Shown here piece after piece: positions 27,706-35,824 of a stretch of DNA of 64,000 nucleotides (position 1 is its first letter; every line of letters starts with the position of its first letter). The stretch comes from an uncultured Gemmatimonadota bacterium (lineage in GTDB: Bacteria > Gemmatimonadota > Gemmatimonadetes > Gemmatimonadales > Gemmatimonadaceae): assembly GCA_903910555.1 (NCBI GenBank), contig CAIVZZ010000005.1:62001-126000 (forward strand), given 5' to 3'. Both the position numbers and the translations under genes were made by a program. The notes under the pieces were generated by a model, which ran no database searches, was not told the DNA's origin, and saw only the letters and a list, made by a program, of their open reading frames with translations.

Positions 27706-29808
27706 TCAGTCCGCTGGCGAGACTTCCACGAGGTTGTCATAGAAGACCGGGCCGTGGCCCATGTCAGTCTCGCGCTGGGAGGTGGTCGCGTTCGCATTCG
27801 CGTGGTCGGGCGCAAGCTTCATCCACCAGATCGACGGCGCCCATACGACGCCTTCGCGGATCGAGTCGCCGATCTTCACCACGCCGGTGAAATGTCCGCG
27901 GTCGTTCTCCACCACCACGCGCATCCCCGCCGCGATTCCACGGCGCTCCGCGTCATGCGGATGCACGAGGACTTCAGGTTCGGCGTTCCGCCGCAGTGAG
28001 TCGATGTTTACGAACGTGGAATTCAGGAACTGGTGACGGGGCGACGAAATCAGCGTCAATGGAAAACGCGCCGCGAGTTCCGGAGCATTCTCCGGAAATT
28101 CGTATGGCGGCGTGAACGCCGGGAGCGGATCGAGTCCCATCTCCTTCATCCGGTCGGAGACGAACTCACACTTCCCGCTCGGCGTCGGGAACCCGCCTTC
28201 GGCAAACGGCACGTGCGGCACCGGCACATTGAGCCGTGTCCAGCCGTTCTTCATGAGCGTATCGAACGTGACCGATTTCATCATGTCGTGAGTGCTATCC
28301 AGCGCCTGACGAATCAGTGAGACATCGTCGTCCTGAAGCGCGGGGTGCGTCATCCCCATGCGCGCTGCAAGAAGACGGAATATCTCCGTGTTCGGCTTCG
28401 CGTCTCCCATCGGCTCGATTGCCGGCTGGTTCAGCGTGACGTACAGGTGGCCGTAGGAGAAATGCACGTCCCAGTGTTCGAGCTGCGTCGTTGCGGGGAG
28501 CACCCAGTCGGCCCAGTCGGCGGTGTCGGTCTGGAAGTGCTCGAGTACAACTGTGAAGAGATCTTCACGCGCGAGCCCGCGCAGCACCGCGTTCGAATCG
28601 GGCGCGACGGCAGCGGGGTTCGAGTTGTAGACGACGAGCGCTTTCACCGGTGGTCCGCCGACTCCGGCATCGTTCTGCGTGAGCGCGTCGCCGAGGCGGA
28701 TCATGTTGATCAGGCGCGCGGGCTTCGCGAGATCCGGCCGCTCAAGCGCTTTCTTGTTGAATTGGAAACTCGCGCTCGTGGAGAGCTGAATGCCGCCGCC
28801 CGCGCGACGCCAGTGTCCGGTGACCGCAGGCAGGCATGCGATGGTGCGCACGGCCATTCCGCCGCCAGCGTGACGCTGCAAGCCGTAGTTGATGCGCACG
28901 AATGCGGCTTTGGCGCGGCCGTATGCGCGAGCGAGCTCTACGATTTTGTCCGCAGAAATTCCGGTGATCGACGCAACGCGTGCCGGCGGGTATTCGAGCG
29001 CGCGCATTTTCAGCTCCGCGCCGCCGAGCGTGTATTGCGCGATGTAGTCATCGTCCTGCAGTCCTTCGGCAAAGATGACGTGCATCATGCCCAGCGCGAG
29101 CGCGGCATCCGTGCCGGGACGAATGCCGATCCACTCATCGCACTGATCTGCCGTGCGCGTGCGTATCGGATCGATCGCGATGATCCGCGCGCCGTTTTCG
29201 CGCGCCTTCAGAACGAACGGCCAGAGGTGCGGGTTCGCGGTGAGCGTGTTCGTTCCCCAGAGGAGGACGAGATCGCTCTGCGGCATTCCTTCACCGTCGG
29301 CGCCGACACTCGCGCCGACCGTCATGCGCATCCCCATCGTGCCGGCCATCGAGCAGATCGTGCGATCGAGCAGCGACGCACCAAGCATGCCGAAGAAGCG
29401 GCGGTCGATCGACGAGCCCTGTATGAGTCCCATCGTGCCCGCGTACGAGTACGGCAGGATGGCCTGCGGCCCGTCGCTCGATTGCGCGATGGAGTTCAAC
29501 TTCTTGGCGATCGCATCAAGCGCTTCATCCCAGGTGGCGGGGACGAACTCGCCGCTCCCCTTGGGGCCGACGCGCCGCAGCGGTGTCGTGAGGCGGTCGC
29601 GGTGGTACGTGCGCTCGAGGTAGCGGTTCACCTTCGCGCAGAGAAAGCCCTGCGTGAACGGATGGTCCGGGTCACCCTGGATTCGTGTCGCGCGGCCCGC
29701 CTCGACGGTTACCAGCGTCGAGCAGCAATCGGGGCAATCGTGGGGGCACGCGCCGCGGATCACGGTTGGCGCGGCTTCGTCGACTGATGGGATTGTGGGA
29801 GCGGCCAT
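27706..29808 (-). CDS. Molybdopterin oxidoreductase (DMSO reductase family)
   Basis: This is a 700-residue molybdopterin enzyme. The N-terminal 4Fe-4S cluster motif is GACPHDCPDCC ... GFLCAKV. The molybdopterin-binding segments DLVLLWGTNTLTANPHLWPF, IAIDPIRTRTADQCD and the C-terminal dinucleotide-binding domain (HPHDAERRGIAAGMRVVVEN) follow in the expected order. A cysteine in RTICSMAGTMGM could ligate molybdenum. There is no Tat signal, so the protein should be cytosolic. No iron-sulfur or membrane-anchor subunit lies beside it, so the electron partner is unknown; it resembles the soluble formate-dehydrogenase/assimilatory-nitrate-reductase-like group. The ATG at 29808 is chosen; the longer frame runs into the lipoprotein gene on the other strand. 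Confidence 0.88.
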   Translation of the reverse strand: MAAPTIPSVDEAAPTVIRGACPHDCPDCCSTLVTVEAGRATRIQGDPDHPFTQGFLCAKVNRYLERTYHRDRLTTPLRRVGPKGSGEFVPATWDEALDAIAKKLNSIAQSSDGPQAILPYSYAGTMGLIQGSSIDRRFFGMLGASLLDRTICSMAGTMGMRMTVGASVGADGEGMPQSDLVLLWGTNTLTANPHLWPFVLKARENGARIIAIDPIRTRTADQCDEWIGIRPGTDAALALGMMHVIFAEGLQDDDYIAQYTLGGAELKMRALEYPPARVASITGISADKIVELARAYGRAKAAFVRINYGLQRHAGGGMAVRTIACLPAVTGHWRRAGGGIQLSTSASFQFNKKALERPDLAKPARLINMIRLGDALTQNDAGVGGPPVKALVVYNSNPAAVAPDSNAVLRGLAREDLFTVVLEHFQTDTADWADWVLPATTQLEHWDVHFSYGHLYVTLNQPAIEPMGDAKPNTEIFRLLAARMGMTHPALQDDDVSLIRQALDSTHDMMKSVTFDTLMKNGWTRLNVPVPHVPFAEGGFPTPSGKCEFVSDRMKEMGLDPLPAFTPPYEFPENAPELAARFPLTLISSPRHQFLNSTFVNIDSLRRNAEPEVLVHPHDAERRGIAAGMRVVVENDRGHFTGVVKIGDSIREGVVWAPSIWWMKLAPDHANANATTSQRETDMGHGPVFYDNLVEVSPAD

Positions 29809-29846
29809 GGCTGTTGTTCGAATAATGTAATATGCCGTCTTCGGCC

Positions 29847-29942
29847 TTGACCCTCCCCCTGAGAATCCGTACCTTTGGGCGCTGTCCGAGGACTGCGTAT
29901 AAGGCGCAGTCTCGATTGTGCCTATCCAGTACTCGTAAGGAG
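29847..29942 (+). promoter_or_regulatory. Promoter and ribosome-binding site of the small lipoprotein
   Basis: TTGACC (29847-29852) and TACCTT (29870-29875) are 17 bp apart. A strong AAGGAG Shine-Dalgarno sequence (29937-29942) lies eight bases before the ATG, leaving a leader of about 70 nt. Confidence 0.55.
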
Positions 29943-29950
29943 ATTCCCCC

Positions 29951-30178
29951 ATGAAGAAGCTTGCATTTGTCGCTGCCGCACTCGTGCTCACCGCTTGCTC
30001 GGGAGACGACAAGAAGGCTGATGCTCCTGCCGCAGCCGCTCCGGCCCCCGCAGCAGCCGCCGCACCGGCAGCTGACACGGGCATGAAGATGACGGATTCG
30101 ATGACGAAGAAGACGACGACCACGACGACGACCACCAAGGTCGACTCGTCGATGAAGGCTCCTGCGAAGAAGCCGTAG
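29951..30178 (+). CDS. Small Ala/Pro- and Thr-rich lipoprotein
   Basis: This is a 75-residue predicted lipoprotein: a lysine-led signal and lipobox LTAC place the lipidated cysteine at C16. The mature chain is low complexity: an Ala/Pro stretch, then MKMTDSMTKK, then eight consecutive threonines encoded by ACG/ACC triplets, and a lysine-rich tail ending APAKKP. It has its own promoter, a strong ribosome-binding site and a canonical terminator, so it is a separate, probably abundant transcript. No family is recognised; a small envelope-spacing or wall-associated lipoprotein role is only a guess. Confidence 0.88.
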   Translation: MKKLAFVAAALVLTACSGDDKKADAPAAAAPAPAAAAAPAADTGMKMTDSMTKKTTTTTTTTKVDSSMKAPAKKP

Positions 30179-30201
30179 TCTCGGCCTTTCTCAGACAGCA
30201 A

Positions 30202-30236
30202 ACGGGCGTCGCTCTTTGAGCGACGCCCGTTTTATT
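30202..30236 (+). terminator. Rho-independent terminator
   Basis: ACGGGCGTCGCTC (30202-30214) pairs perfectly with GAGCGACGCCCGT (30218-30230) across a TTT loop and is followed by TTTATTTAT. It closes the lipoprotein transcript. Confidence 0.95.
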
Positions 30237-30247
30237 TATCGTTGTTG

Positions 30248-30362
30248 AGTCTGGTGTCTAAAGTCTTCTGTCTAGAGTCTGATAACCCGCTCTCGTCAGT
30301 TCACAGCTCTGAACCGCGAACTGCGGGTGATCAGACGCTAGATGCAAGACATTAGACAGAAG
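30248..30362. repeat. Palindromic intergenic repeat, GTCTAG family, copy E
   Basis: This is an inverted repeat of about 115 bp between the convergent lipoprotein and ygfZ genes. The core is TCTGATAACCCGC ... GCGGGTGATCAGA around AGTTCACAGCTCTGAAC, with arms GTCTTCTGTCTAGAGTCT and AGACGCTAGATGCAAGACA. The paired changes GATAAC/GTGATC preserve part of the stem. It sits just beyond a bona fide terminator, so it is not needed for termination. Confidence 0.87.
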
Positions 30363-30371
30363 TAAACTGCC

Positions 30372-31433
30372 TTATCCAAACGGAATCTCGCACACCCGAG
30401 CGGATCCTTCGCCTTCTGGCCACCGCGCGGTAACATCCGCCGCCGTCTCCACCTCACGCCGCAGCATCGCCAAACCGATCGGCCCGAGCCGCGGAGACGT
30501 CACGCTGCTCGTAACAGTGCCGACTGATTTGTCGCCTTCAAACAACTCGGCGCGGGACGGAATCTCGACCGCGCTCTGAATCCCGCGCAGGTGCCGGTTC
30601 ACGTGGCCGCGGAAATGCACACGCGCGACCGTCTCCTGCCCGGTGTAGCATCCTTTCGTGTAAGAGATTCCGCCGAGCGTGTCGAAATTCGCTTCCTGCG
30701 CGAGCGTGTTCTCATCCATGTCGATCCCCCACATGGGCCGCCCGGCTTCGACGCGCGCGATCTCTGTGGCGTCACGCCCGACCGGCGTCGCTCGCGCCGC
30801 GACGAGCCGCGACCAGAACAGCTCGGCGATTTCCACAGGTACAAAGCAATCGAATCCCTCGCCGCCCAGATCCGGGACGCGCGCGATGAACGCGCTCGCA
30901 CCCGCAATATCAAAGCCGAGGTGGTGATACTCTCCAAGTCCGCGCAGCGCAGCGACAGTCGTCGGCGGCGCGCCCTCGGCGAGCAGTACCGATGCAAGCG
31001 CGGCGTGCGCGCGCGGTCCAAAAATTCCGATCGTCCGCAGTACCGCGCTGACGTCTGCGTAGCGCGCGAGGCGCGGGTTCACATACTTCCGGATCATTGC
31101 CGCGAATCCCGGGCCCGCACTCGCGGGTGCGTCGAGCAGGAGATCATCGACGCGCGCGAAGATCCGCACGTCGGCGATCACCTTTCCTTTTGCCGTCAGT
31201 GCCGCCGCGTACTGTCCGGCGCCGGCGTGGAGGCTTCCGACATCGTTGGTCACGAGTCCGGTGAGTGTCTCCACAGCCTGCGCGCCGCCAATGAGCATTC
31301 GCAGTCGGGCGCTGCGATCGACAACGCCGGCACCTCCGCGCAGCGCGGCGTATTCCTCTTCGATCGACGTGAAGAGCGCGGCGTTCTCGTAGCCTGGCGC
31401 CGCGATGGCGGCTGCGATATTCGGGGCGGTCAT
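30372..31433 (-). CDS. ygfZ: Folate-binding Fe-S cluster protein YgfZ (GcvT-like)
   Basis: This is a 353-residue member of the YgfZ/IBA57 branch of the aminomethyltransferase family. The diagnostic motif K-G-C-Y-T-G-Q-E appears in SYTKGCYTGQETVARVHFRG, and LTGLVTNDVGSLHAGAGQYAAALTAKGKV matches the folate-binding N-terminal region. YgfZ proteins use tetrahydrofolate in the assembly or repair of certain iron-sulfur enzymes, including those that modify tRNA. Its start overlaps the end of the HAD gene by four bases (ATGA), so it is the last member of a run with glcDEF and that gene. The glycolate oxidase iron-sulfur subunit in the same run is a plausible client, by inference. Confidence 0.9.
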   Translation of the reverse strand: MTAPNIAAAIAAPGYENAALFTSIEEEYAALRGGAGVVDRSARLRMLIGGAQAVETLTGLVTNDVGSLHAGAGQYAAALTAKGKVIADVRIFARVDDLLLDAPASAGPGFAAMIRKYVNPRLARYADVSAVLRTIGIFGPRAHAALASVLLAEGAPPTTVAALRGLGEYHHLGFDIAGASAFIARVPDLGGEGFDCFVPVEIAELFWSRLVAARATPVGRDATEIARVEAGRPMWGIDMDENTLAQEANFDTLGGISYTKGCYTGQETVARVHFRGHVNRHLRGIQSAVEIPSRAELFEGDKSVGTVTSSVTSPRLGPIGLAMLRREVETAADVTARWPEGEGSARVCEIPFG

Positions 31434-32125
31434 CGCACGCCGGCGCCTGCGGCGAGCCGCATCAAATTGGCAACGGTCGCGCCTTGAAGCGACGTGAGAT
31501 ATCCGTCGCCGGCAAACGCGAGTGCGGGCGATACCGGTCCCACGACAATCGGATGAAGTCGCGCTGCGCGCGCAGCAGCTACGGCGTTCAGCGATGCAAC
31601 CAGCGCGATCCCGCCGCCGATGGTCACAGGCTGGCCGCGCGCCATCCGGCCGATCGCGATATCAAACGGATCGCTCGCCGGTTCCTGGCCGGTGTAATCC
31701 TCGGCGGATACGACGCACTCGAACGAATCGGCGAGACCGGAGAATGAAAGCACAAGATCGACGTCGCGCCGCGGTGCGCGCGTGACGATGCCGAGGCGTG
31801 CGACACCCGCGGAGCCGCGCACGAAATCTGAAGCGCCGCGGGCGAGCGGAATGCCGCGCGCGGTGGACTCGCCAAAGGCGCGCGCCGCACGCAGCGCGGC
31901 GAGTTCGATCGTTGTTTCATCGGCGGCGCGGCCGGTGATGTTCGCAACACGGATTGCCGCGCGTGCCGCGCCGGCGAATGAAAGCCCGAGGCATGCGTCG
32001 TCGAAGCTGTCGTCCGAAAACTCGACGCCTTCAACGCTCAGCGCGCCGCGGAGCGCGGCAAGCCGCGGCGCGCGCGTTTCCGCGAGCACATCGTCGAAGT
32101 CGAGAAAAATGATCGGTGCCGACAT
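31430..32125 (-). CDS. HAD-superfamily protein with degenerate motifs III and IV
   Basis: This is a 231-residue HAD-fold protein. Motif I is intact (IIFLDFDDVLAET, with D-F-D), and motif II (LGIVTRAPRRDVD) has the threonine. The region that normally reads GKPAPDP is GQEPASDPF, so the motif III lysine is absent. The motif IV region reads PVTIGGGIALVASLNAV, with no acidic pair for Mg2+. Its position after glcDEF would suit a phosphoglycolate phosphatase that supplies glycolate, but the missing residues argue against normal phosphatase activity. The ATG at 32125 begins the HAD fold; a longer frame upstream runs through the end of glcF. It overlaps ygfZ by four bases. Confidence 0.75.
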   Translation of the reverse strand: MSAPIIFLDFDDVLAETRAPRLAALRGALSVEGVEFSDDSFDDACLGLSFAGAARAAIRVANITGRAADETTIELAALRAARAFGESTARGIPLARGASDFVRGSAGVARLGIVTRAPRRDVDLVLSFSGLADSFECVVSAEDYTGQEPASDPFDIAIGRMARGQPVTIGGGIALVASLNAVAAARAARLHPIVVGPVSPALAFAGDGYLTSLQGATVANLMRLAAGAGVR

Positions 32126-32147
32126 TGCATCTATATATAAAGCCCGC

Positions 32148-33422
32148 TCAGCTTCGTCGCGCGTAGGATGCGTCGAGAAGCTCGACCGGATGGCGCAATT
32201 GTGTCGTGCTTCCCGACCGAATAAGCCCCGCACCGATCTGCATCAGGCACCCTGGATTGCCTGTTGCGACCACGGGTGCGCCGGAGGCGGCGATGTTCGC
32301 GAGCTTCGGCGTCAGCACGAGATCCGAGATCGTCGGTTCTACCAGATTGTAAATGCCGGCGCTTCCGCAGCACTGATCGTTGTCCACGAGAGGGACGAGC
32401 CGCAGTCCGGGGATCGCCGCGAGCACCGCGAGCGGCGGTGAGGCGACGCGCTGTCCGTGGAGCAGATGGCACGGTGCGTCGTATGCGGCCGTCATGGGAA
32501 GAGTGCCGCCGAGAACCGGGCCGGCGGCGGCGAGAAGCTCGCTGACGTCCCGCACTTTCGCGCTGAACGCTTGAGCGCGGCTGCGCCACGCATCATCGGC
32601 CGCGAGCAGGTGCCCATACTCTTTCATTGCCGCGCCGCAGCCCGCCGAGTTCACGGCGATGAATTCCGCGCCGCTCTTTTCGAACGCTGCGATGTTCGCG
32701 CGCGCGAGATCGCGCGCCGTGGACGCATCGCCGGCGTGCGCATGCAGCGCGCCGCAGCAGCGCTGACCTTCGGCGTGCACGCATACGTAGCCATTCACGG
32801 TGAGAGTTCTTTCGGTCGCGCGATTCGCGGGAGCGAACAAGCCTTCCATCACACAGCCGTCGAGCGTTGCGACCGTACCGCGCGATTGGTCACCCTGCGC
32901 GTTGTACGTACGCGACGATTCGTCGCCGCGGCGGCGCGTGGATGCGAGCATCGCCATCGCGAATCCCAGCCGTCCGGGGAGATGCGCGAGCAGCGCCGGA
33001 ATTCCCGTCGCGCGGAACACACGCGCCTTCCACATCGAGATTTTCAGGAGCGCCGGACGGGAAAAAACGAACAGGATCAACCGCGCCACGATCGGCAGTG
33101 CGCGCGTTTCCGCCGCGCGTTCCCGCGTGAGTTCGAGCAGCTGACCATACGGCACGCCCGACGGGCATGCGGTCTCGCAGGCGCGGCAGCCGAGGCAGCG
33201 ATCGATGTGCAGCCGCGCATCCGGATCATCGAACGACATCAAACCATCTGCGATCGACTTCATGAGAACGATTCGGCCGCGCGGCGAATCATTCTCGTCT
33301 TCGAGTGCGAGATACGTCGGACAAGCCTGAAGACAGAATCCGCAGTGGACGCAGTTCTCCGAGCCGGGGAGGGGCAGGGCGTTGCCGGCGGGCTTGGCAG
33401 AGTTCGAGGTGCTGACTGTCAC
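32148..33422 (-). CDS. glcF: Glycolate oxidase iron-sulfur subunit
   Basis: This is a 424-residue subunit that passes electrons from the flavin subunits to the respiratory chain. Two 4Fe-4S ferredoxin motifs are clear: CVHCGFCLQACPTYL and CLGCRACETACPSGVPYG. Two cysteine-rich CCG-type domains follow (HAEGQRCCGALHAHAG with NSAGCGAAMKEYG, and DAPCHLLHGQ with DNDQCCGSAGIYN). It starts on the end of glcE (ATGA overlap) and completes a glcD-glcE-glcF operon. Confidence 0.95.
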   Translation of the reverse strand: MTVSTSNSAKPAGNALPLPGSENCVHCGFCLQACPTYLALEDENDSPRGRIVLMKSIADGLMSFDDPDARLHIDRCLGCRACETACPSGVPYGQLLELTRERAAETRALPIVARLILFVFSRPALLKISMWKARVFRATGIPALLAHLPGRLGFAMAMLASTRRRGDESSRTYNAQGDQSRGTVATLDGCVMEGLFAPANRATERTLTVNGYVCVHAEGQRCCGALHAHAGDASTARDLARANIAAFEKSGAEFIAVNSAGCGAAMKEYGHLLAADDAWRSRAQAFSAKVRDVSELLAAAGPVLGGTLPMTAAYDAPCHLLHGQRVASPPLAVLAAIPGLRLVPLVDNDQCCGSAGIYNLVEPTISDLVLTPKLANIAASGAPVVATGNPGCLMQIGAGLIRSGSTTQLRHPVELLDASYARRS

Positions 33423-34300
33423 GCGAGTGCCTCGCCAAGGATGCCGGGATTCAGAATGTGCGCGGGGTCGAATTGTTTTTTCACGCGCTGAGAGAGCGGA
33501 TCTGCCAGGGCGTTCGTGGCGAGCGGGCCGCGCGGCCGCGGATCAGATTCGCGGAGCCGCGTCCAGCTTTCCGGGTCAGCGCTGACTGCGGCGCCGAGTG
33601 ACTTGACCGCTTCGCGCGACGCGGCGACGAACGCGGCGTTCCCGCCGATCCGCACGAGCGACCGCCCATTGAAGTTTTCCATTGCCAGCGGCGCCAGCGG
33701 CCCACGCCTGAATTCGTCGAGACGTGCGGCGGAAGCGTCGTCCGCTTCAATCTCCACACTCCAGGTTTCATCAACGGCGGGCCGCGCGCGGAGGCGCACA
33801 CTCACCTCGGTGATCACGCCAAGCGTTCCCCACGATCCGATCAGCAAACGGGTGAGATCGAAGCCCGCGACATTTTTTACGACGCGTCCGCCGGCACGAA
33901 TCAGTGCACCGGTGCCGTCGACGAACTGCATGCCGATCGCGTGATCGCGCGGTGCGCCAAGCGAGGCTGAGCACGGCCCGTGCGTCGCAGTCGAGAATGT
34001 CGCGCCGAGCGTCCCGCCGTCGCCGCCCCACGGGAGCAGGGGGCACCATTGTCCGTTCGCGCGGGTCGCTTCTTCGATTTCGGCGAGCGTGGTGCCTGAC
34101 TTTGCAGTGAGCGTGAGATCGCCGGGAACGTACTCGACGACTCCCGAAAGCGCGGATACGTCGAGCAGTGCAGCATCGGTCGCGACTGCAGCTGTGCGCG
34201 CCGGCCAGCTCCCCCGGGCAACGATACGCAGCCGCGCACGGGCGTCATGCGCGTCGCGAACGATTTCGCTGAGCTCTGTCGTGCTCGTTGCGCGCGGCAT
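33419..34300 (-). CDS. glcE: Glycolate oxidase FAD-binding subunit GlcE
   Basis: This is a 293-residue FAD-linked subunit with the PCMH-type FAD fold. The evidence is the FAD-binding core GVVEYVPGDLTLTAKSGTTLAEIE, PLLPWGGDGGTLGATFSTATHGP, and GGRVVKNVAGFDLTRLLIGSWGTLGVITEV. The C-terminal FDPAHILNPGI motif closes the fold. The ATG at 34300 follows the glcD stop by one base and gives the family's compact length; the longer frame upstream is a shadow of glcD. It overlaps glcF by four bases. Confidence 0.94.
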   Translation of the reverse strand: MPRATSTTELSEIVRDAHDARARLRIVARGSWPARTAAVATDAALLDVSALSGVVEYVPGDLTLTAKSGTTLAEIEEATRANGQWCPLLPWGGDGGTLGATFSTATHGPCSASLGAPRDHAIGMQFVDGTGALIRAGGRVVKNVAGFDLTRLLIGSWGTLGVITEVSVRLRARPAVDETWSVEIEADDASAARLDEFRRGPLAPLAMENFNGRSLVRIGGNAAFVAASREAVKSLGAAVSADPESWTRLRESDPRPRGPLATNALADPLSQRVKKQFDPAHILNPGILGEALA

Positions 34301-34301
34301 C

Positions 34302-35717
34302 TCAGCTATGCGCTCCCGGCGCAGCGAGCCATTCGCGGCAGCGGTGCGACGGCACAACCTTCCCCGGATTCGCGCGCCGCTCCGGATCAAACGCGTCGCG
34401 CAGCCGGCACATCGCGTCGAGCGAATCGCCTGGAAAGAGACTTTCCATATAGCCGATTTTGTCGAGACCAACGCCGTGCTCGCCTGTGATCGCGCCGCCC
34501 TCGGCGATGCACATCTCCATAATTTCGCGCATCGCCGCATGCACGCGCGCGGTCTCGTCCGGATCGTTGCCGTCGTACGGAACGTTGGGATGGAGATTGC
34601 CGTCGCCGGCGTGGAACACGTTGCAGACGGTGATTCGATATTTCCCGCCGATCTCAGCGATGCGCGCGAGAATCGGTGCCAGACGCGTGCGCGGCACGAC
34701 CGCGTCCTGAACCGCGAGATGCGGTGCCATGCGGCCCATCGCGCCGAACGATTTCTTTCGCCCCTGCCAGAGGCGCGCACGTTCGGTCGCGTCGCTGGCG
34801 GTGCGGATTTCGCGGGCGCCGCAGTCGCGGCAGAGGCGCTGTACTTCGCGAACGTCTTCGTCGAGTCCGGCGAGCGCGCCGTCCACTTCGATCAATAGAA
34901 CCGCCGCGGCATCGCGCGGATATCCCGCTGCGTAAATCGACGATTCGACACATTCGATCGTGCCGTGATCCATGAGCTCGAGCGCCGCCGGCAAGATTCC
35001 CGCCGCGACAATCGCGCTCGTGGCGCGCGCGGCATCGTCGACCGAAGTAAAGTCCGCGAGCATCGTGAAGACGCCCTCGGGATTCGGCGTGAGCCGCACA
35101 GTCACATCGAGTGTGACTCCAAAGCAGCCCTCTGAACCGACGTACGCGCCGAGCAGATCGTAGCCCGTGTGGTCAGCGGTCGGGCGCTCGAGCTTCACGA
35201 CGTCGCCGCCGGGGAGTACGACGGTAGCGGCGATCACATGGTTCAGTGTGACACCGTACTTGAGACAGTGCGGACCACCGGAGTTTTCGGAGACGTTCCC
35301 GCCGATCGTGCACGCACTCTGGCTCGATGGATCGGGCGCGTAGTGAAGGCCGAACGGCGCAGCGGCTTTGGTGAGGTTCACGTTGACGACGCCGGGCTCG
35401 ACTGTCGCGGTGCGGGCGGACGGATCCACTGAAATAATTTTTCGCATCCGCTGCAAGCCGAGCAGCACGACGTCGTCGGCGAGAGCACCGCCGGAGAGGC
35501 CCGTGCCGGCGCCGCGCGGCACGAACGGCGCGCGCGCAGCGTGCAGGGCGCGCACGACTGCGATGGCTTCGTCGCGCGTTCCCGGGAAGACGGCGAGGCG
35601 CGGTTTTTTATGGTAGCCGGGGAGCGCATCGCTTTCGTAGACGAGCAGCTCGGTCGCGCGCTCGAGCACATGGCGGGCGCCGACGATGCTGCTGAGTTCG
35701 TCCGAGAGCAGAGACAC
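34302..35717 (-). CDS. glcD: Glycolate oxidase subunit GlcD
   Basis: This is a 471-residue catalytic FAD subunit oxidising glycolate (or another 2-hydroxy acid) to the 2-oxo acid. The FAD-binding motif is VPRGAGTGLSGGALAD, with IGGNVSENSGGPHCLKYG, GSEGCFGVTLDVTVRLTP, the C-terminal HAGDGNLHPNVPYD, and EGGAITGEHGVGLDK containing the catalytic histidine region. It is the first gene of glcDEF. A D-lactate dehydrogenase role is the main alternative, but the three-gene set favours glycolate. Confidence 0.94.
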   Translation of the reverse strand: MSLLSDELSSIVGARHVLERATELLVYESDALPGYHKKPRLAVFPGTRDEAIAVVRALHAARAPFVPRGAGTGLSGGALADDVVLLGLQRMRKIISVDPSARTATVEPGVVNVNLTKAAAPFGLHYAPDPSSQSACTIGGNVSENSGGPHCLKYGVTLNHVIAATVVLPGGDVVKLERPTADHTGYDLLGAYVGSEGCFGVTLDVTVRLTPNPEGVFTMLADFTSVDDAARATSAIVAAGILPAALELMDHGTIECVESSIYAAGYPRDAAAVLLIEVDGALAGLDEDVREVQRLCRDCGAREIRTASDATERARLWQGRKKSFGAMGRMAPHLAVQDAVVPRTRLAPILARIAEIGGKYRITVCNVFHAGDGNLHPNVPYDGNDPDETARVHAAMREIMEMCIAEGGAITGEHGVGLDKIGYMESLFPGDSLDAMCRLRDAFDPERRANPGKVVPSHRCREWLAAPGAHS

Positions 35718-35735
35718 GATGCCAATCTAACTTAA

Positions 35736-35777
35736 GTGCGAAGGGCCAAGTCGATTTCTCGACCTGGCCCTTCGCAC
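35736..35777 (-). terminator. Hairpin following the sigma factor gene
   Basis: GTGCGAAGGGCCA (35736-35748) pairs perfectly with TGGCCCTTCGCAC (35765-35777); the inner GTCGA/TCGAC pair extends the stem. Read on the minus strand it follows the sigma gene and is trailed by TTAAGTTAG, so it could insulate glcD from sigma transcription. Confidence 0.7.
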
Positions 35778-35824
35778 CATTCACGCCGGCCACACCGGGG
35801 CAGCCGACGGGTGGGGATTTCAGC

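Noticed and set aside
29809-30201. N-terminal extension of the molybdopterin oxidoreductase
   Set aside because: The extension is the antisense of the lipoprotein gene and its terminator; the enzyme motifs begin after the ATG at 29808.
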